Counted from the first letter of the stretch, positions 23,493-36,107 are shown. The stretch: 64,000 bases of DNA from Litoditis marina (GCA_964036275.1 OZ038436.1:22781904-22845903), one strand, 5' to 3'. Numbers and translations are program-made. Notes: a model not told the origin generated them from the sequence alone.

Positions 23493-23881
23493 ATCTTTTT
23501 CTGTTTTCACTAAAATTTTGTTTTCACACGTGTACCCCTTTTAAGCTCGGCTTAAATACACACATTTTCCGTACAACGTATTTTTGGAACTGAACAGAAG
23601 TGACAAATGACAAATTATAACAAATAGTTCGATTATTTTTTTTTAATTGTGTGTAGTTTCGTAAATTACTGGAGGAACTTACTTACAGAATTGCTACCAC
23701 AATTATCGGCACAACTCATTCTATTGGCACTTCTAGAAATGGATAGAAAACTCTTTCTAACCGTTTGAGTTTGTTTATACGATAAAAAGGTAGGGGTTTG
23801 CAGGTATCCGGCTGCAAGGGGTGGACTGTGGTGTGTGACATCATCGGAGACCTTCCCGCGAAGAGGGGGAAGAGAAACACC

Positions 23882-23953
23882 GGTCCCGTGGTGTAGCGGT
23901 TAGCACTCAGGACTTTGAATTCTGCGACGCGAGTTCAAATCTCGCCGGGACCT
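23882..23953 (+). tRNA. tRNA-Gln-TTG: tRNA-Gln (TTG) variant, copy P28
   Basis: C40 is changed to T (gaattctgcg), turning G30-C40 into a G-U pair; likely tolerated. T-run 5. Confidence 0.88.
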
Positions 23954-24339
23954 ATCTTTTTCTGTTTTCACTAAAGTTTTGTTTTCACACGTTTACCCCT
24001 TTTAGGCTCGGCTTAAATACACACATTTTCCGTACAACGTATTTTTGGAACTGAACAGAACTGACAAATGACAAATTATAACAAATGGTTCGATTTTTTT
24101 TTAATTGTGTGTAGTTTCGTAAATTACTGGAGAAATTTACTTACAGAAGCTTTACCACAATTATCGGCACAATCCATTCTATTGGCACTTCTAAAAATGA
24201 AAACACAACTCTTTCTAACCGTTTGAGTTTGTTTATACGATAAAAAGGTAGGGGTTTGCAGGTATCCGGCTGCAAGGGGTGGACTGTGGTGTGTGACATC
24301 ATCGGAGACCTTCCCGCGAAGAGGGGGAAGAGAAACACC

Positions 24340-24411
24340 GGTCCCGTGGTGTAGCGGTTAGCACTCAGGACTTTGAATCCTGCGACGCGAGTTCAAATCT
24401 CGCCGGGACCT
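24340..24411 (+). tRNA. tRNA-Gln-TTG: tRNA-Gln (TTG), copy P29
   Basis: Body as P1; step 458 bp; T-run 4 (cttttcctg). First gene of a 3107-bp block repeated as P36-P42. Confidence 0.97.
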
Positions 24412-24797
24412 ATCTTTTCCTGTTTTCACTAAAGTTTTGTTTTCACACGTTTACCCCTTGCAGGCTCGGCTTAAATACACACATTTTCCGTACAACGTAT
24501 TTTTGGAACTGAACAGAAGTGACAAATGACAAATTATAACAAATGGTTCGATTTTTTTTAAATTGTGTGTAGTTTCGTAAATTACTGGAGAAATTTACTT
24601 ACAGAAGCTTTACCACAATTATCGGCACAATCCATTCTATTGGCACTTCTAAAAATGAAAACACAACTCTTTCTAACCGTTTGAGTTTGTTTATACGATA
24701 AAAAGGTAGGGGTTTGCAGGTATCCGGCTGCAAGGGGTGGACTGTGGTGTGTGACATCATCGGAGACCTTCCCGCGAAGAGGGGGAAGAGAAACACC

Positions 24798-24869
24798 GGT
24801 CCCGTGGTGTAGCGGTTAGCACTCAGGACTTTGAATCCTGCGACGCGAGTTCAAATCTCGCCGGGACCT
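24798..24869 (+). tRNA. tRNA-Gln-TTG: tRNA-Gln (TTG), copy P30
   Basis: Body as P1; step 458 bp; T-run 6. Confidence 0.97.
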
Positions 24870-25262
24870 ATCTTTTTTCTGTTTTCACTAAAATTTTGTT
24901 TTCACACGTGTACCCCTTTTAGGCTCGGCTTAAATACACACGTTTTCCGTACAACGTATTTTTGGAACTGAACAGAACTGACAAATGACAAATTATAACA
25001 AATAGTTCGATTATTGTATTTTTATAATTTTGTGTAGTTTCGTAAATTACTGGAGGAACTTACTTACAGAATTGTTACCACAATTATCGGCACAACTCAT
25101 TCTATTGGCACTTCTAGAAATGGATAGAAAACTCTTTCTAACCGTTTGAGTTTGTTTATACGATAAAAAGGTAGGGGTTTGCAGGTATCCGGCTGCAAGG
25201 GGTGGACTGTGGTGTGTGACATCATCGGAGACCTTCCCGCGAAGAGGGGGAAGAGAAACACC

Positions 25263-25334
25263 GGTCCCGTGGTGTAGCGGTTAGCACTCAGGACTTTGAA
25301 TCCTGCGACGCGAGTTCAAATCTCGCCGGGACCT
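25263..25334 (+). tRNA. tRNA-Gln-TTG: tRNA-Gln (TTG), copy P31
   Basis: Body as P1; step 465 bp; T-run 5. Confidence 0.97.
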
Positions 25335-25720
25335 ATCTTTTTCTGTTTTCACTAAAGTTTTGTTTTCACACGTTTACCCCTTGCAGGCTCGGCTTAAATA
25401 CACACATTTTCCGTACAACGTATTTTTGGAACTGAACAGAAGTGACAAATGACAAATTATAACAAATGGTTCGATTTTTTTTTAATTGTGTGTAGTTTCG
25501 TAAATTACTGGAGAAATTTACTTACAGAAGCTTTACCACAATTATCGGCACAATCCATTCTATTGGCACTTCTAAAAATGAAAACACAACTCTTTCTAAC
25601 CGTTTGAGTTTGTTTATACGATAAAAAGGTAGGGGTTTGCAGGTATCCGGCTGCAAGGGGTGGACTGTGGTGTGTGACATCATCGGAGACCTTCCCGCGA
25701 AGAGGGGGAAGAGAAACACC

Positions 25721-25792
25721 GGTCCCGTGGTGTAGCGGTTAGCACTCAGGACTTTGAATCCTGCGACGCGAGTTCAAATCTCGCCGGGACCT
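25721..25792 (+). tRNA. tRNA-Gln-TTG: tRNA-Gln (TTG), copy P32
   Basis: Body as P1; step 458 bp; T-run 6. Confidence 0.97.
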
Positions 25793-26185
25793 ATCTTTTT
25801 TCTGTTTTCACTAAAATTTTGTTTTCACACGTGTACCCCTTTTAGGCTCGGCTTAAATACACACGTTTTCCGTACAACGTATTTTTGGAACTGAACAGAA
25901 CTGACAAATGACAAATTATAACAAATAGTTCGATTATTGTATTTTTATAATTTTGTGTAGTTTCGTAAATTACTGGAGGAACTTACTTACAGAATTGTTA
26001 CCACAATTATCGGCACAGCTCATTCTATTGGCACTTCTAGAAATGGATAGAAAACTCTTTCTAACCGTTTGAGTTTGTTTATACGATAAAAAGGTAGGGG
26101 TTTGCAGGTATCCGGCTGCAAGGGGTGGACTGTGGTGTGTGACATCATCGGAGACCTTCCCGCGAAGAGGGGGAAGAGAAACACC

Positions 26186-26257
26186 GGTCCCGTGGTGTAG
26201 CGGTTAGCACTCAGGACTTTGAATCCTGCGACGCGAGTTCAAATCTCGCCGGGACCT
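26186..26257 (+). tRNA. tRNA-Gln-TTG: tRNA-Gln (TTG), copy P33
   Basis: Body as P1; step 465 bp; T-run 5. The private spacer change cacttagatttt is shared with P40. Confidence 0.97.
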
Positions 26258-26515
26258 ATCTTTTTCTGTTTTCACTTAGATTTTGTTTTCACACGTGTAC
26301 CCCTTTTAAGCTCGGCTTAAATACACACATTTTCCGTACAACGTATTTTTGGAACTGAACAGAAGTGACAAATGACAAATTATAACAAAACTAACCGTTT
26401 GAGTTTGTTTATACGATAAAAAGGTAGGGGTTTGCAGGTATCCGGCTGCAAGGGGTGGACTGTGGTGTGTGACATCATCGGAGACCTTCCCGCGAAGAGG
26501 GGGAAGAGAAACACC

Positions 26516-26587
26516 GGTCCCGTGGTGTAGCGGTTAGCACTCAGGACTTTGAATCCTGCGACGCGAGTTCAAATCTCGCCGGGACCT
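26516..26587 (+). tRNA. tRNA-Gln-TTG: tRNA-Gln (TTG), copy P34
   Basis: Body as P1; short step of 330 bp; T-run 7. Confidence 0.97.
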
Positions 26588-26981
26588 ATCTTTTTTTCTG
26601 TTTTCACTAAAATTTTGTTTTCACACGTGTACCCCTTTTAAGCTCGGCTTAAATACACACATTTTCCGTACAACGTATTTTTGGAACTGAACAGAAGTGA
26701 CAAATGACAAATTATAACAAATAGTTCGATTATTGTATTTTTATAATTTTGTGTAGTTTCGTAAATTACTGGAGGAACTTACTTACAGAATTGTTACCAC
26801 AATTATCGGCACAACTCATTCTATTGGCACTTCTAGAAATGGATAGAAAACTCTTTCTAACCGTTTGAGTTTGTTTATACGATAAAAAGGTAGGGGTTTG
26901 CAGGTATCCGGCTGCAAGGGGTGGACTGTGGTGTGTGACATCATCGGAGACCTTCCCGCGAAGAGGGGGAAGAGAAACACC

Positions 26982-27053
26982 GGTCCCGTGGTGTAGCGGT
27001 TAGCACTCAGGACTTTGAATCCTGCGACGCGAGTTCAAATCTCGCCGGGACCT
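26982..27053 (+). tRNA. tRNA-Gln-TTG: tRNA-Gln (TTG), copy P35
   Basis: Body as P1; step 466 bp; T-run 6. Confidence 0.97.
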
Positions 27054-27446
27054 ATCTTTTTTCTGTTTTCACTAAAATTTTGTTTTCACACGTGTACCCC
27101 TTTTAAGCTCGGCTTAAATACACACATTTTCCGTACAACGTATTTTTGGAACTGAACAGAAGTGACAAATGACAAATTATAACAAATAGTTCGATTATTG
27201 TATTTTTATAATTTTGTGTAGTTTCGTAAATTACTGGAGGAACTTACTTACAGAATTGTTACCACAATTATCGGCACAACTCATTCTATTGGCACTTCTA
27301 GAAATGGATAGAAAACTCTTTCTAACCGTTTGAGTTTGTTTATACGATAAAAAGGTAGGGGTTTGCAGGTATCCGGCTGCAAGGGGTGGACTGTGGTGTG
27401 TGACATCATCGGAGACCTTCCCGCGAAGAGGGGGAAGAGAAACACC

Positions 27447-27518
27447 GGTCCCGTGGTGTAGCGGTTAGCACTCAGGACTTTGAATCCTGCGACGCGAGTT
27501 CAAATCTCGCCGGGACCT
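27447..27518 (+). tRNA. tRNA-Gln-TTG: tRNA-Gln (TTG), copy P36
   Basis: Body as P1; step 465 bp; T-run 4, the counterpart of P29. Confidence 0.97.
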
Positions 27519-27904
27519 ATCTTTTCCTGTTTTCACTAAAGTTTTGTTTTCACACGTTTACCCCTTGCAGGCTCGGCTTAAATACACACATTTTCCGTAC
27601 AACGTATTTTTGGAACTGAACAGAAGTGACAAATGACAAATTATAACAAATGGTTCGATTTTTTTTAAATTGTGTGTAGTTTCGTAAATTACTGGAGAAA
27701 TTTACTTACAGAAGCTTTACCACAATTATCGGCACAATCCATTCTATTGGCACTTCTAAAAATGAAAACACAACTCTTTCTAACCGTTTGAGTTTGTTTA
27801 TACGATAAAAAGGTAGGGGTTTGCAGGTATCCGGCTGCAAGGGGTGGACTGTGGTGTGTGACATCATCGGAGACCTTCCCGCGAAGAGGGGGAAGAGAAA
27901 CACC

Positions 27905-27976
27905 GGTCCCGTGGTGTAGCGGTTAGCACTCAGGACTTTGAATCCTGCGACGCGAGTTCAAATCTCGCCGGGACCT
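27905..27976 (+). tRNA. tRNA-Gln-TTG: tRNA-Gln (TTG), copy P37
   Basis: Body as P1; step 458 bp; T-run 6. Confidence 0.97.
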
Positions 27977-28369
27977 ATCTTTTTTCTGTTTTCACTAAAA
28001 TTTTGTTTTCACACGTGTACCCCTTTTAGGCTCGGCTTAAATACACACGTTTTCCGTACAACGTATTTTTGGAACTGAACAGAACTGACAAATGACAAAT
28101 TATAACAAATAGTTCGATTATTGTATTTTTATAATTTTGTGTAGTTTCGTAAATTACTGGAGGAACTTACTTACAGAATTGTTACCACAATTATCGGCAC
28201 AACTCATTCTATTGGCACTTCTAGAAATGGATAGAAAACTCTTTCTAACCGTTTGAGTTTGTTTATACGATAAAAAGGTAGGGGTTTGCAGGTATCCGGC
28301 TGCAAGGGGTGGACTGTGGTGTGTGACATCATCGGAGACCTTCCCGCGAAGAGGGGGAAGAGAAACACC

Positions 28370-28441
28370 GGTCCCGTGGTGTAGCGGTTAGCACTCAGGA
28401 CTTTGAATCCTGCGACGCGAGTTCAAATCTCGCCGGGACCT
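28370..28441 (+). tRNA. tRNA-Gln-TTG: tRNA-Gln (TTG), copy P38
   Basis: Body as P1; step 465 bp; T-run 5. Confidence 0.97.
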
Positions 28442-28827
28442 ATCTTTTTCTGTTTTCACTAAAGTTTTGTTTTCACACGTTTACCCCTTGCAGGCTCGGC
28501 TTAAATACACACATTTTCCGTACAACGTATTTTTGGAACTGAACAGAAGTGACAAATGACAAATTATAACAAATGGTTCGATTTTTTTTTAATTGTGTGT
28601 AGTTTCGTAAATTACTGGAGAAATTTACTTACAGAAGCTTTACCACAATTATCGGCACAATCCATTCTATTGGCACTTCTAAAAATGAAAACACAACTCT
28701 TTCTAACCGTTTGAGTTTGTTTATACGATAAAAAGGTAGGGGTTTGCAGGTATCCGGCTGCAAGGGGTGGACTGTGGTGTGTGACATCATCGGAGACCTT
28801 CCCGCGAAGAGGGGGAAGAGAAACACC

Positions 28828-28899
28828 GGTCCCGTGGTGTAGCGGTTAGCACTCAGGACTTTGAATCCTGCGACGCGAGTTCAAATCTCGCCGGGACCT
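28828..28899 (+). tRNA. tRNA-Gln-TTG: tRNA-Gln (TTG), copy P39
   Basis: Body as P1; step 458 bp; T-run 6. Confidence 0.97.
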
Positions 28900-29292
28900 A
28901 TCTTTTTTCTGTTTTCACTAAAATTTTGTTTTCACACGTGTACCCCTTTTAGGCTCGGCTTAAATACACACGTTTTCCGTACAACGTATTTTTGGAACTG
29001 AACAGAACTGACAAATGACAAATTATAACAAATAGTTCGATTATTGTATTTTTATAATTTTGTGTAGTTTCGTAAATTACTGGAGGAACTTACTTACAGA
29101 ATTGTTACCACAATTATCGGCACAGCTCATTCTATTGGCACTTCTAGAAATGGATAGAAAACTCTTTCTAACCGTTTGAGTTTGTTTATACGATAAAAAG
29201 GTAGGGGTTTGCAGGTATCCGGCTGCAAGGGGTGGACTGTGGTGTGTGACATCATCGGAGACCTTCCCGCGAAGAGGGGGAAGAGAAACACC

Positions 29293-29364
29293 GGTCCCGT
29301 GGTGTAGCGGTTAGCACTCAGGACTTTGAATCCTGCGACGCGAGTTCAAATCTCGCCGGGACCT
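29293..29364 (+). tRNA. tRNA-Gln-TTG: tRNA-Gln (TTG), copy P40
   Basis: Body as P1; step 465 bp; T-run 5; carries cacttagatttt like P33. Confidence 0.97.
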
Positions 29365-29622
29365 ATCTTTTTCTGTTTTCACTTAGATTTTGTTTTCACA
29401 CGTGTACCCCTTTTAAGCTCGGCTTAAATACACACATTTTCCGTACAACGTATTTTTGGAACTGAACAGAAGTGACAAATGACAAATTATAACAAAACTA
29501 ACCGTTTGAGTTTGTTTATACGATAAAAAGGTAGGGGTTTGCAGGTATCCGGCTGCAAGGGGTGGACTGTGGTGTGTGACATCATCGGAGACCTTCCCGC
29601 GAAGAGGGGGAAGAGAAACACC

Positions 29623-29694
29623 GGTCCCGTGGTGTAGCGGTTAGCACTCAGGACTTTGAATCCTGCGACGCGAGTTCAAATCTCGCCGGGACCT
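29623..29694 (+). tRNA. tRNA-Gln-TTG: tRNA-Gln (TTG), copy P41
   Basis: Body as P1; short step of 330 bp; T-run 6. Confidence 0.97.
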
Positions 29695-30087
29695 ATCTTT
29701 TTTCTGTTTTCACTAAAATTTTGTTTTCACACGTGTACCCCTTTTAAGCTCGGCTTAAATACACACATTTTCCGTACAACGTATTTTTGGAACTGAACAG
29801 AAGTGACAAATGACAAATTATAACAAATAGTTCGATTATTGTATTTTTATAATTTTGTGTAGTTTCGTAAATTACTGGAGGAACTTACTTACAGAATTGT
29901 TACCACAATTATCGGCACAACTCATTCTATTGGCACTTCTAGAAATGGATAGAAAACTCTTTCTAACCGTTTGAGTTTGTTTATACGATAAAAAGGTAGG
30001 GGTTTGCAGGTATCCGGCTGCAAGGGGTGGACTGTGGTGTGTGACATCATCGGAGACCTTCCCGCGAAGAGGGGGAAGAGAAACACC

Positions 30088-30159
30088 GGTCCCGTGGTGT
30101 AGCGGTTAGCACTCAGGACTTTGAATCCTGCGACGCGAGTTCAAATCTCGCCGGGACCT
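30088..30159 (+). tRNA. tRNA-Gln-TTG: tRNA-Gln (TTG), copy P42
   Basis: Body as P1; step 465 bp; T-run 6. Confidence 0.97.
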
Positions 30160-30552
30160 ATCTTTTTTCTGTTTTCACTAAAATTTTGTTTTCACACGTG
30201 TACCCCTTTTAAGCTCGGCTTAAATACTCACATTTTCCGTACAACGTATTTTTGGAACTGAACAGAAGTGACAAATGACAAATTATAACAAATAGTTCGA
30301 TTATTGTATTTTTATAATTTTGTGTAGTTTCGTAAATTACTGGAGGAACTTACTTACAGAATTGTTACCACAATTATCGGCACAACTCATTCTATTGGCA
30401 CTTCTAGAAATGGATAGAAAACTCTTTCTAACCGTTTGAGTTTGTTTATACGATAAAAAGGTAGGGGTTTGCAGGTATCCGGCTGCAAGGGGTGGACTGT
30501 GGTGTGTGACATCATCGGAGACCTTCCCGCGAAGAGGGGGAAGAGAAACACC

Positions 30553-30624
30553 GGTCCCGTGGTGTAGCGGTTAGCACTCAGGACTTTGAATCCTGCGACG
30601 CGAGTTCAAATCTCGCCGGGACCT
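30553..30624 (+). tRNA. tRNA-Gln-TTG: tRNA-Gln (TTG), copy P43
   Basis: Body as P1; step 465 bp; T-run 6. Confidence 0.97.
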
Positions 30625-31017
30625 ATCTTTTTTCTGTTTTCACTAAAATTTTGTTTTCACACGTGTACCCCTTTTAAGCTCGGCTTAAATACACACATTT
30701 TCCGTACAACGTATTTTTGGAACTGAACAGAAGTGACAAATGACAAATTATAACAAATAGTTCGATTATTGTATTTTTATAATTTTGTGTAGTTTCGTAA
30801 ATTACTAGAGGAACTTACTTACAGAATTGTTACCACAATTATCGGCACAACTCATTCTATTGGCACTTCTAGAAATGGATAGAAAACTCTTTCTAACCGT
30901 TTGAGTTTGTTTATACGATAAAAAGGTACGGGTTTGCAGGTATCCGGCTGCAAGGGGTGGACTGTGGTGTGTGACATCATCGGAGACCTTCCCGCGAAGA
31001 GGGGGAAGAGAAACACC

Positions 31018-31089
31018 GGTCCCGTGGTGTAGCGGTTAGCACTCAGGACTTTGAATCCTGCGACGCGAGTTCAAATCTCGCCGGGACCT
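31018..31089 (+). tRNA. tRNA-Gln-TTG: tRNA-Gln (TTG), copy P44
   Basis: Body as P1; step 465 bp; T-run 6. The 5' flank has ggtacgggt instead of ggtaggggt. Confidence 0.97.
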
Positions 31090-31482
31090 ATCTTTTTTCT
31101 GTTTTCACTAAAATTTTGTTTTCACACGTGTACCCCTTTTAAGCTCGGCTTAAATACACACATTTTCCGTACAACGTATTTTTGGAACTGAACAGAAGTG
31201 ACAAATGACAAATTATAACAAATAGTTCGATTATTGTATTTTTATAATTTTGTGTAGTTTCGTAAATTACTGGAGGAACTTACTTACAGAATTGTTACCA
31301 CAATTATCGGCACAACTCATTCTATTGGCACTTCTAGAAATGGATAGAAAACTCTTTCTAACCGTTTGAGTTTGTTTATACGATAAAAAGGTAGGGGTTT
31401 GCAGGTATCCGGCTGCAAGGGGTGGACTGTGGTGTGTGACATCATCGGAGACCTTCCCGCGAAGAGGGGGAAGAGAAACACC

Positions 31483-31554
31483 GGTCCCGTGGTGTAGCGG
31501 TTAGCACTCAGGACTTTGAATCCTGCGACGCGAGTTCAAATCTCGCCGGGACCT
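31483..31554 (+). tRNA. tRNA-Gln-TTG: tRNA-Gln (TTG), copy P45
   Basis: Body as P1; step 465 bp; T-run 4, like P29 and P36. Confidence 0.97.
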
Positions 31555-31940
31555 ATCTTTTCCTGTTTTCACTAAAGTTTTGTTTTCACACGTTTACCCC
31601 TTGCAGGCTCGGCTTAAATACACACATTTTCCGTACAACGTATTTTTGGAACTGAACAGAAGTGACAAATGACAAATTATAACAAATGGTTCGATTTTTT
31701 TTAAATTGTGTGTAGTTTCGTAAATTACTGGAGGAACTTACTTACAGAATTGTTACCACAATTATCGGCACAACTCATTCTATTGGCACTTCTAGAAATG
31801 GATAGAAAACTCTTTCTAACCGTTTGAGTTTGTTTATACGATAAAAAGGTAGGGGTTTGCAGGTATCCGGCTGCAAGGGGTGGACTGTGGTGTGTGACAT
31901 CATCGGAGACCTTCCCGCGAAGAGGGGGAAGAGAAACACC

Positions 31941-32012
31941 GGTCCCGTGGTGTAGCGGTTAGCACTCAGGACTTTGAATCCTGCGACGCGAGTTCAAATC
32001 TCGCCGGGACCT
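31941..32012 (+). tRNA. tRNA-Gln-TTG: tRNA-Gln (TTG), copy P46
   Basis: Body as P1; step 458 bp; T-run 6. Confidence 0.97.
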
Positions 32013-32401
32013 ATCTTTTTTCTGTTTTCACTAAAATTTTGTTTTCACACGTGTACCCCTTTTAAGCTCGGCTTAAATACACACATTTTCCGTACAACGT
32101 ATTTTTGGAACTGAACAGAAGTGACAAATGACAAATTATAACAAATAGTTCGATTATTTTTTTTAATTGTGTGTAGTTTCGTAAATTACTGGAGAAATTT
32201 ACTTACAGAAGTTTTACCACAATTATCGGCACAACTCATTCTATTGGCACTTCTAGAAATGGATAGAAAACTCTTTCTAACCGTTTGAGTTTGTTTATAC
32301 GATAAAAAGGTAGGGGTTTGCAGGTATCCGGCTGCAAGGGGTGGACTGTGGTGTGTGACATCATCGGAGACCTTCCCGCGAAGAGGGGGAAGAGAAACAC
32401 C

Positions 32402-32473
32402 GGTCCCGTGGTGTAGCGGTTAGCACTCAGGACTTTGAATCCTGCGACGCGAGTTCAAATCTCGCCGGGACCT
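32402..32473 (+). tRNA. tRNA-Gln-TTG: tRNA-Gln (TTG), copy P47
   Basis: Body as P1; step 461 bp; T-run 6. Confidence 0.97.
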
Positions 32474-32866
32474 ATCTTTTTTCTGTTTTCACTAAAATTT
32501 TGTTTTCACACGTGTACCCCTTTTAAGCTCGGCTTAAATACACACATTTTCCGTACAGCGTATTTTTGGAACTGAACAGAAGTGACAAATGACAAATTAT
32601 AACAAATAGTTCGATTATTGTATTTTTATAATTTTGTGTAGTTTCGTAAATTACTAGAGGAACTTACTTACAGAATTGTTACCACAATTATCGGCACAAC
32701 TCATTCTATTGGCACTTCTAGAAATGGATAGAAAACTCTTTCTAACCGTTTGAGTTTGTTTATACGATAAAAAGGTAGGGGTTTGCAGGTATCCGGCTGC
32801 AAGGGGTGGACTGTGGTGTGTGACATCATCGGAGACCTTCCCGCGAAGAGGGGGAAGAGAAACACC

Positions 32867-32938
32867 GGTCCCGTGGTGTAGCGGTTAGCACTCAGGACTT
32901 TGAATCCTGCGACGCGAGTTCAAATCTCGCCGGGACCT
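32867..32938 (+). tRNA. tRNA-Gln-TTG: tRNA-Gln (TTG), copy P48
   Basis: Body as P1; step 465 bp; T-run 6, followed by ctatttt. Confidence 0.97.
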
Positions 32939-33331
32939 ATCTTTTTTCTATTTTCACTAAAATTTTGTTTTCACACGTGTACCCCTTTTAAGCTCGGCTT
33001 AAATACACACATTTTCCGTACAACGTATTTTTGGAACTGAACAGAAGTGACAAATGACAAATTATAACAAATAGTTCGATTATTGTATTTTTATAATTTT
33101 GTGTAGTTTCGTAAATTACTGGAGGAACTTACTTACAGAATTGTTACCACAATTATCGGCACAACTCATTCTATTGGCACTTCTAGAAATGGATAGAAAA
33201 CTCTTTCTAACCGTTTGAGTTTGTTTATACGATAAAAAGGTAGGGGTTTGCAGGTATCCGGCTGCAAGGGGTGGACTGTGGTGTGTGACATCATCGGAGA
33301 CCTTCCCGCGAAGAGGGGGAAGAGAAACACC

Positions 33332-33403
33332 GGTCCCGTGGTGTAGCGGTTAGCACTCAGGACTTTGAATCCTGCGACGCGAGTTCAAATCTCGCCGGGA
33401 CCT
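33332..33403 (+). tRNA. tRNA-Gln-TTG: tRNA-Gln (TTG), copy P49
   Basis: Body as P1; step 465 bp; T-run 6. The spacer lacks about 8 bp (cgtgtacc). Confidence 0.97.
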
Positions 33404-33788
33404 ATCTTTTTTCTGTTTTCACTAAAATTTTGTTTTCACACCTTTTAAGCTCGGCTTAAATACACACATTTTCCGTACAACGTATTTTTGGAACTGAACA
33501 GAAGTGACAAATGACAAATTATAACAAATAGTTCGATTATTGTATTTTTATAATTTTGTGTAGTTTCGTAAATTACTCGAGGAACTTACTTACAGAATTG
33601 TTACCACAATTATCGGCACAACTCATTCTATTGGCACTTCTAGAAATGGATAGAAAACTCTTTCTAACCGTTTGAGTTTGTTTATACGATAAAAAAGTAG
33701 GGGTTTGCAGGTATCCGGCTGCAAGGGGTGGACTGTGGTGTGTGACATCATCGGAGACCTTCCCGCGAAGAGGGGGAAGAGAAACACC

Positions 33789-33860
33789 GGTCCCGTGGTG
33801 TAGCGGTTAGCACTCAGGACTTTGAATCCTGCGACGCGAGTTCAAATCTCGCCGGGACCT
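33789..33860 (+). tRNA. tRNA-Gln-TTG: tRNA-Gln (TTG), copy P50
   Basis: Body as P1; step 457 bp; T-run 7. Confidence 0.97.
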
Positions 33861-34250
33861 ATCTTTTTTTCTGTTTTCACTAAAATTTTGTTTTCACACG
33901 TGTACCCCTTTTAAGCTCGGCTTAAATACACACATTTTCCGTACAACGTATTTTTGGAACTGAACAGAAGTGACAAATGACAAATTATAACAAATAGTTC
34001 GATTATTTTTTTTAATTGTGTGTAGTTTCGTAAATTACTGGAGAAATTTACTTACAGAAGTTTTACCACAATTATCGGCACAACTCATTCTATTGGCACT
34101 TCTAGAAATGGATAGAAAACTCTTTCTAACCGTTTGAGTTTGTTTATACGATAAAAAGGTAGGGGTTTGCAGGTATCCGGCTGCAAGGGGTGGACTGTGG
34201 TGTGTGACATCATCGGAGACCTTCCCGCGAAGAGGGGGAAGAGAAACACC

Positions 34251-34322
34251 GGTCCCGTGGTGTAGCGGTTAGCACTCAGGACTTTGAATCCTGCGACGCG
34301 AGTTCAAATCTCGCCGGGACCT
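34251..34322 (+). tRNA. tRNA-Gln-TTG: tRNA-Gln (TTG), copy P51
   Basis: Body as P1; step 462 bp; T-run 6. Confidence 0.97.
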
Positions 34323-34715
34323 ATCTTTTTTCTGTTTTCACTAAAATTTTGTTTTCACACGTGTACCCCTTTTAAGCTCGGCTTAAATACACACATTTTC
34401 CGTACAACGTATTTTTGGAACTGAACAGAAGTGACAAATGACAAATTATAACAAATAGTTCGATTATTGTATTTTTATAATTTTGTGTAGTTTCGTAAAT
34501 TACTCGAGGAACTTACTTACAGAATTGTTACCACAATTATCGGCACAACTCATTCTATTGGCACTTCTAGAAATGGATAGAAAACTCTTTCTAACCGTTT
34601 GAGTTTGTTTATACGATAAAAAAGTAGGGGTTTGCAGGTATCCGGCTGCAAGGGGTGGACTGTGGTGTGTGACATCATCGGAGACCTTCCCGCGAAGAGG
34701 GGGAAGAGAGACACC

Positions 34716-34787
34716 GGTCCCGTGGTGTAGCGGTTAGCACTCAGGACTTTGAATCCTGCGACGCGAGTTCAAATCTCGCCGGGACCT
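34716..34787 (+). tRNA. tRNA-Gln-TTG: tRNA-Gln (TTG), copy P52
   Basis: Body as P1; step 465 bp; T-run 6. The 5' flank has gagagacacc. Confidence 0.97.
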
Positions 34788-35180
34788 ATCTTTTTTCTGT
34801 TTTCACTAAAATTTTGTTTTCACACGTGTACCCCTTTTAAGCTCGGCTTAAATACACACATTTTCCGTACAACGTATTTTTGGAACTGAACAGAAGTGAC
34901 AAATGACAAATTATAACAAATAGTTCGATTATTGTATTTTTATAATTTTGTGTAGTTTCGTAAATTACTGGAGGAACTTACTTACAGAATTGTTACCACA
35001 ATTATCGGCACAACTCATTCTATTGGCACTTCTAGAAATGGATAGAAAACTCTTTCTAACCGTTTGAGTTTGTTTATACGATAAAAAGGTAGGGGTTTGC
35101 AGGTATCCGGCTGCAAGGGGTGGACTGTGGTGTGTGACATCATCGGAGACCTTCCCGCGAAGAGGGGGAAGAGAAACACC

Positions 35181-35252
35181 GGTCCCGTGGTGTAGCGGTT
35201 AGCACTCAGGACTTTGAACCCTGCGACGCGAGTTCAAATCTCGCCGGGACCT
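35181..35252 (+). tRNA. tRNA-Gln-TTG: tRNA-Gln (TTG) variant, copy P53
   Basis: T39 is changed to C (ttgaaccctg), giving an A31-C39 mismatch next to the anticodon loop. T-run 7. Confidence 0.82.
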
Positions 35253-35642
35253 ATCTTTTTTTCTGTTTTCACTAAAATTTTGTTTTCACACGTGTACCCC
35301 TTTTAAGCTCGGCTTAAATACACACATTTTCCGTACAACGTATTTTTGGAACTGAACAGAAGTGACAAATGACAAATTATAACAAATAGTTCGATTATTT
35401 TTTTTAATTGTGTGTAGTTTCGTAAATTACTGGAGAAATTTACTTACAGAAGTTTTACCACAATTATCGGCACAATCCATTCTATTGGCACTTCTAGAAA
35501 TGGATAGAAAACTCTTTCTAACCGTTTGAGTTTGTTTATACGATAAAAAAGTAGGGGTTTGCAGGTATCCGGCTGCAAGGGGTGGACTGTGGTGTGTGAC
35601 ATCATCGGAGACCTTCCCGCGAAGAGGGGGAAGAGAAACACC

Positions 35643-35714
35643 GGTCCCGTGGTGTAGCGGTTAGCACTCAGGACTTTGAATCCTGCGACGCGAGTTCAAA
35701 TCTCGCCGGGACCT
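35643..35714 (+). tRNA. tRNA-Gln-TTG: tRNA-Gln (TTG), copy P54
   Basis: Body as P1; step 462 bp; T-run 6. Confidence 0.97.
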
Positions 35715-36107
35715 ATCTTTTTTCTGTTTTCACTAAAATTTTGTTTTCACACGTGTACCCCTTTTAAGCTCGGCTTAAATACACACATTTTCCGTACAAC
35801 GTATTTTTGGAACTGAACAGAAGTGACAAATGACAAATTATAACAAATAGTTCGATTATTGTATTTTTATAATTTTGTGTAGTTTCGTAAATTACTGGAG
35901 GAACTTACTTACAGAAGTTTTACCACAATTATCGGCACAACTCATTCTATTGGCACTTCTAGAAATGGATAGAAAACTCTTTCTAACCGTTTGAGTTTGT
36001 TTATACGATAAAAAGGTAGGGGTTTGCAGGTATCCGGCTGCAAGGGGTGGACTGTGGTGTGTGACATCATCGGAGACCTTCCCGCGAAGAGGGGGAAGAG
36101 AAACACC

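Larger units (their letters stand above)
24340..30552 (+). repeat. Two copies of a 3107-bp block (P29-P35 and P36-P42)
   Basis: Unit steps (458, 465, 458, 465, 330, about 465) and private markers (T4 run, cacttagatttt) recur at an offset of 3107 bp. T-run lengths agree at all but one gene (P34 7, P41 6), so the event is recent. Confidence 0.9.
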
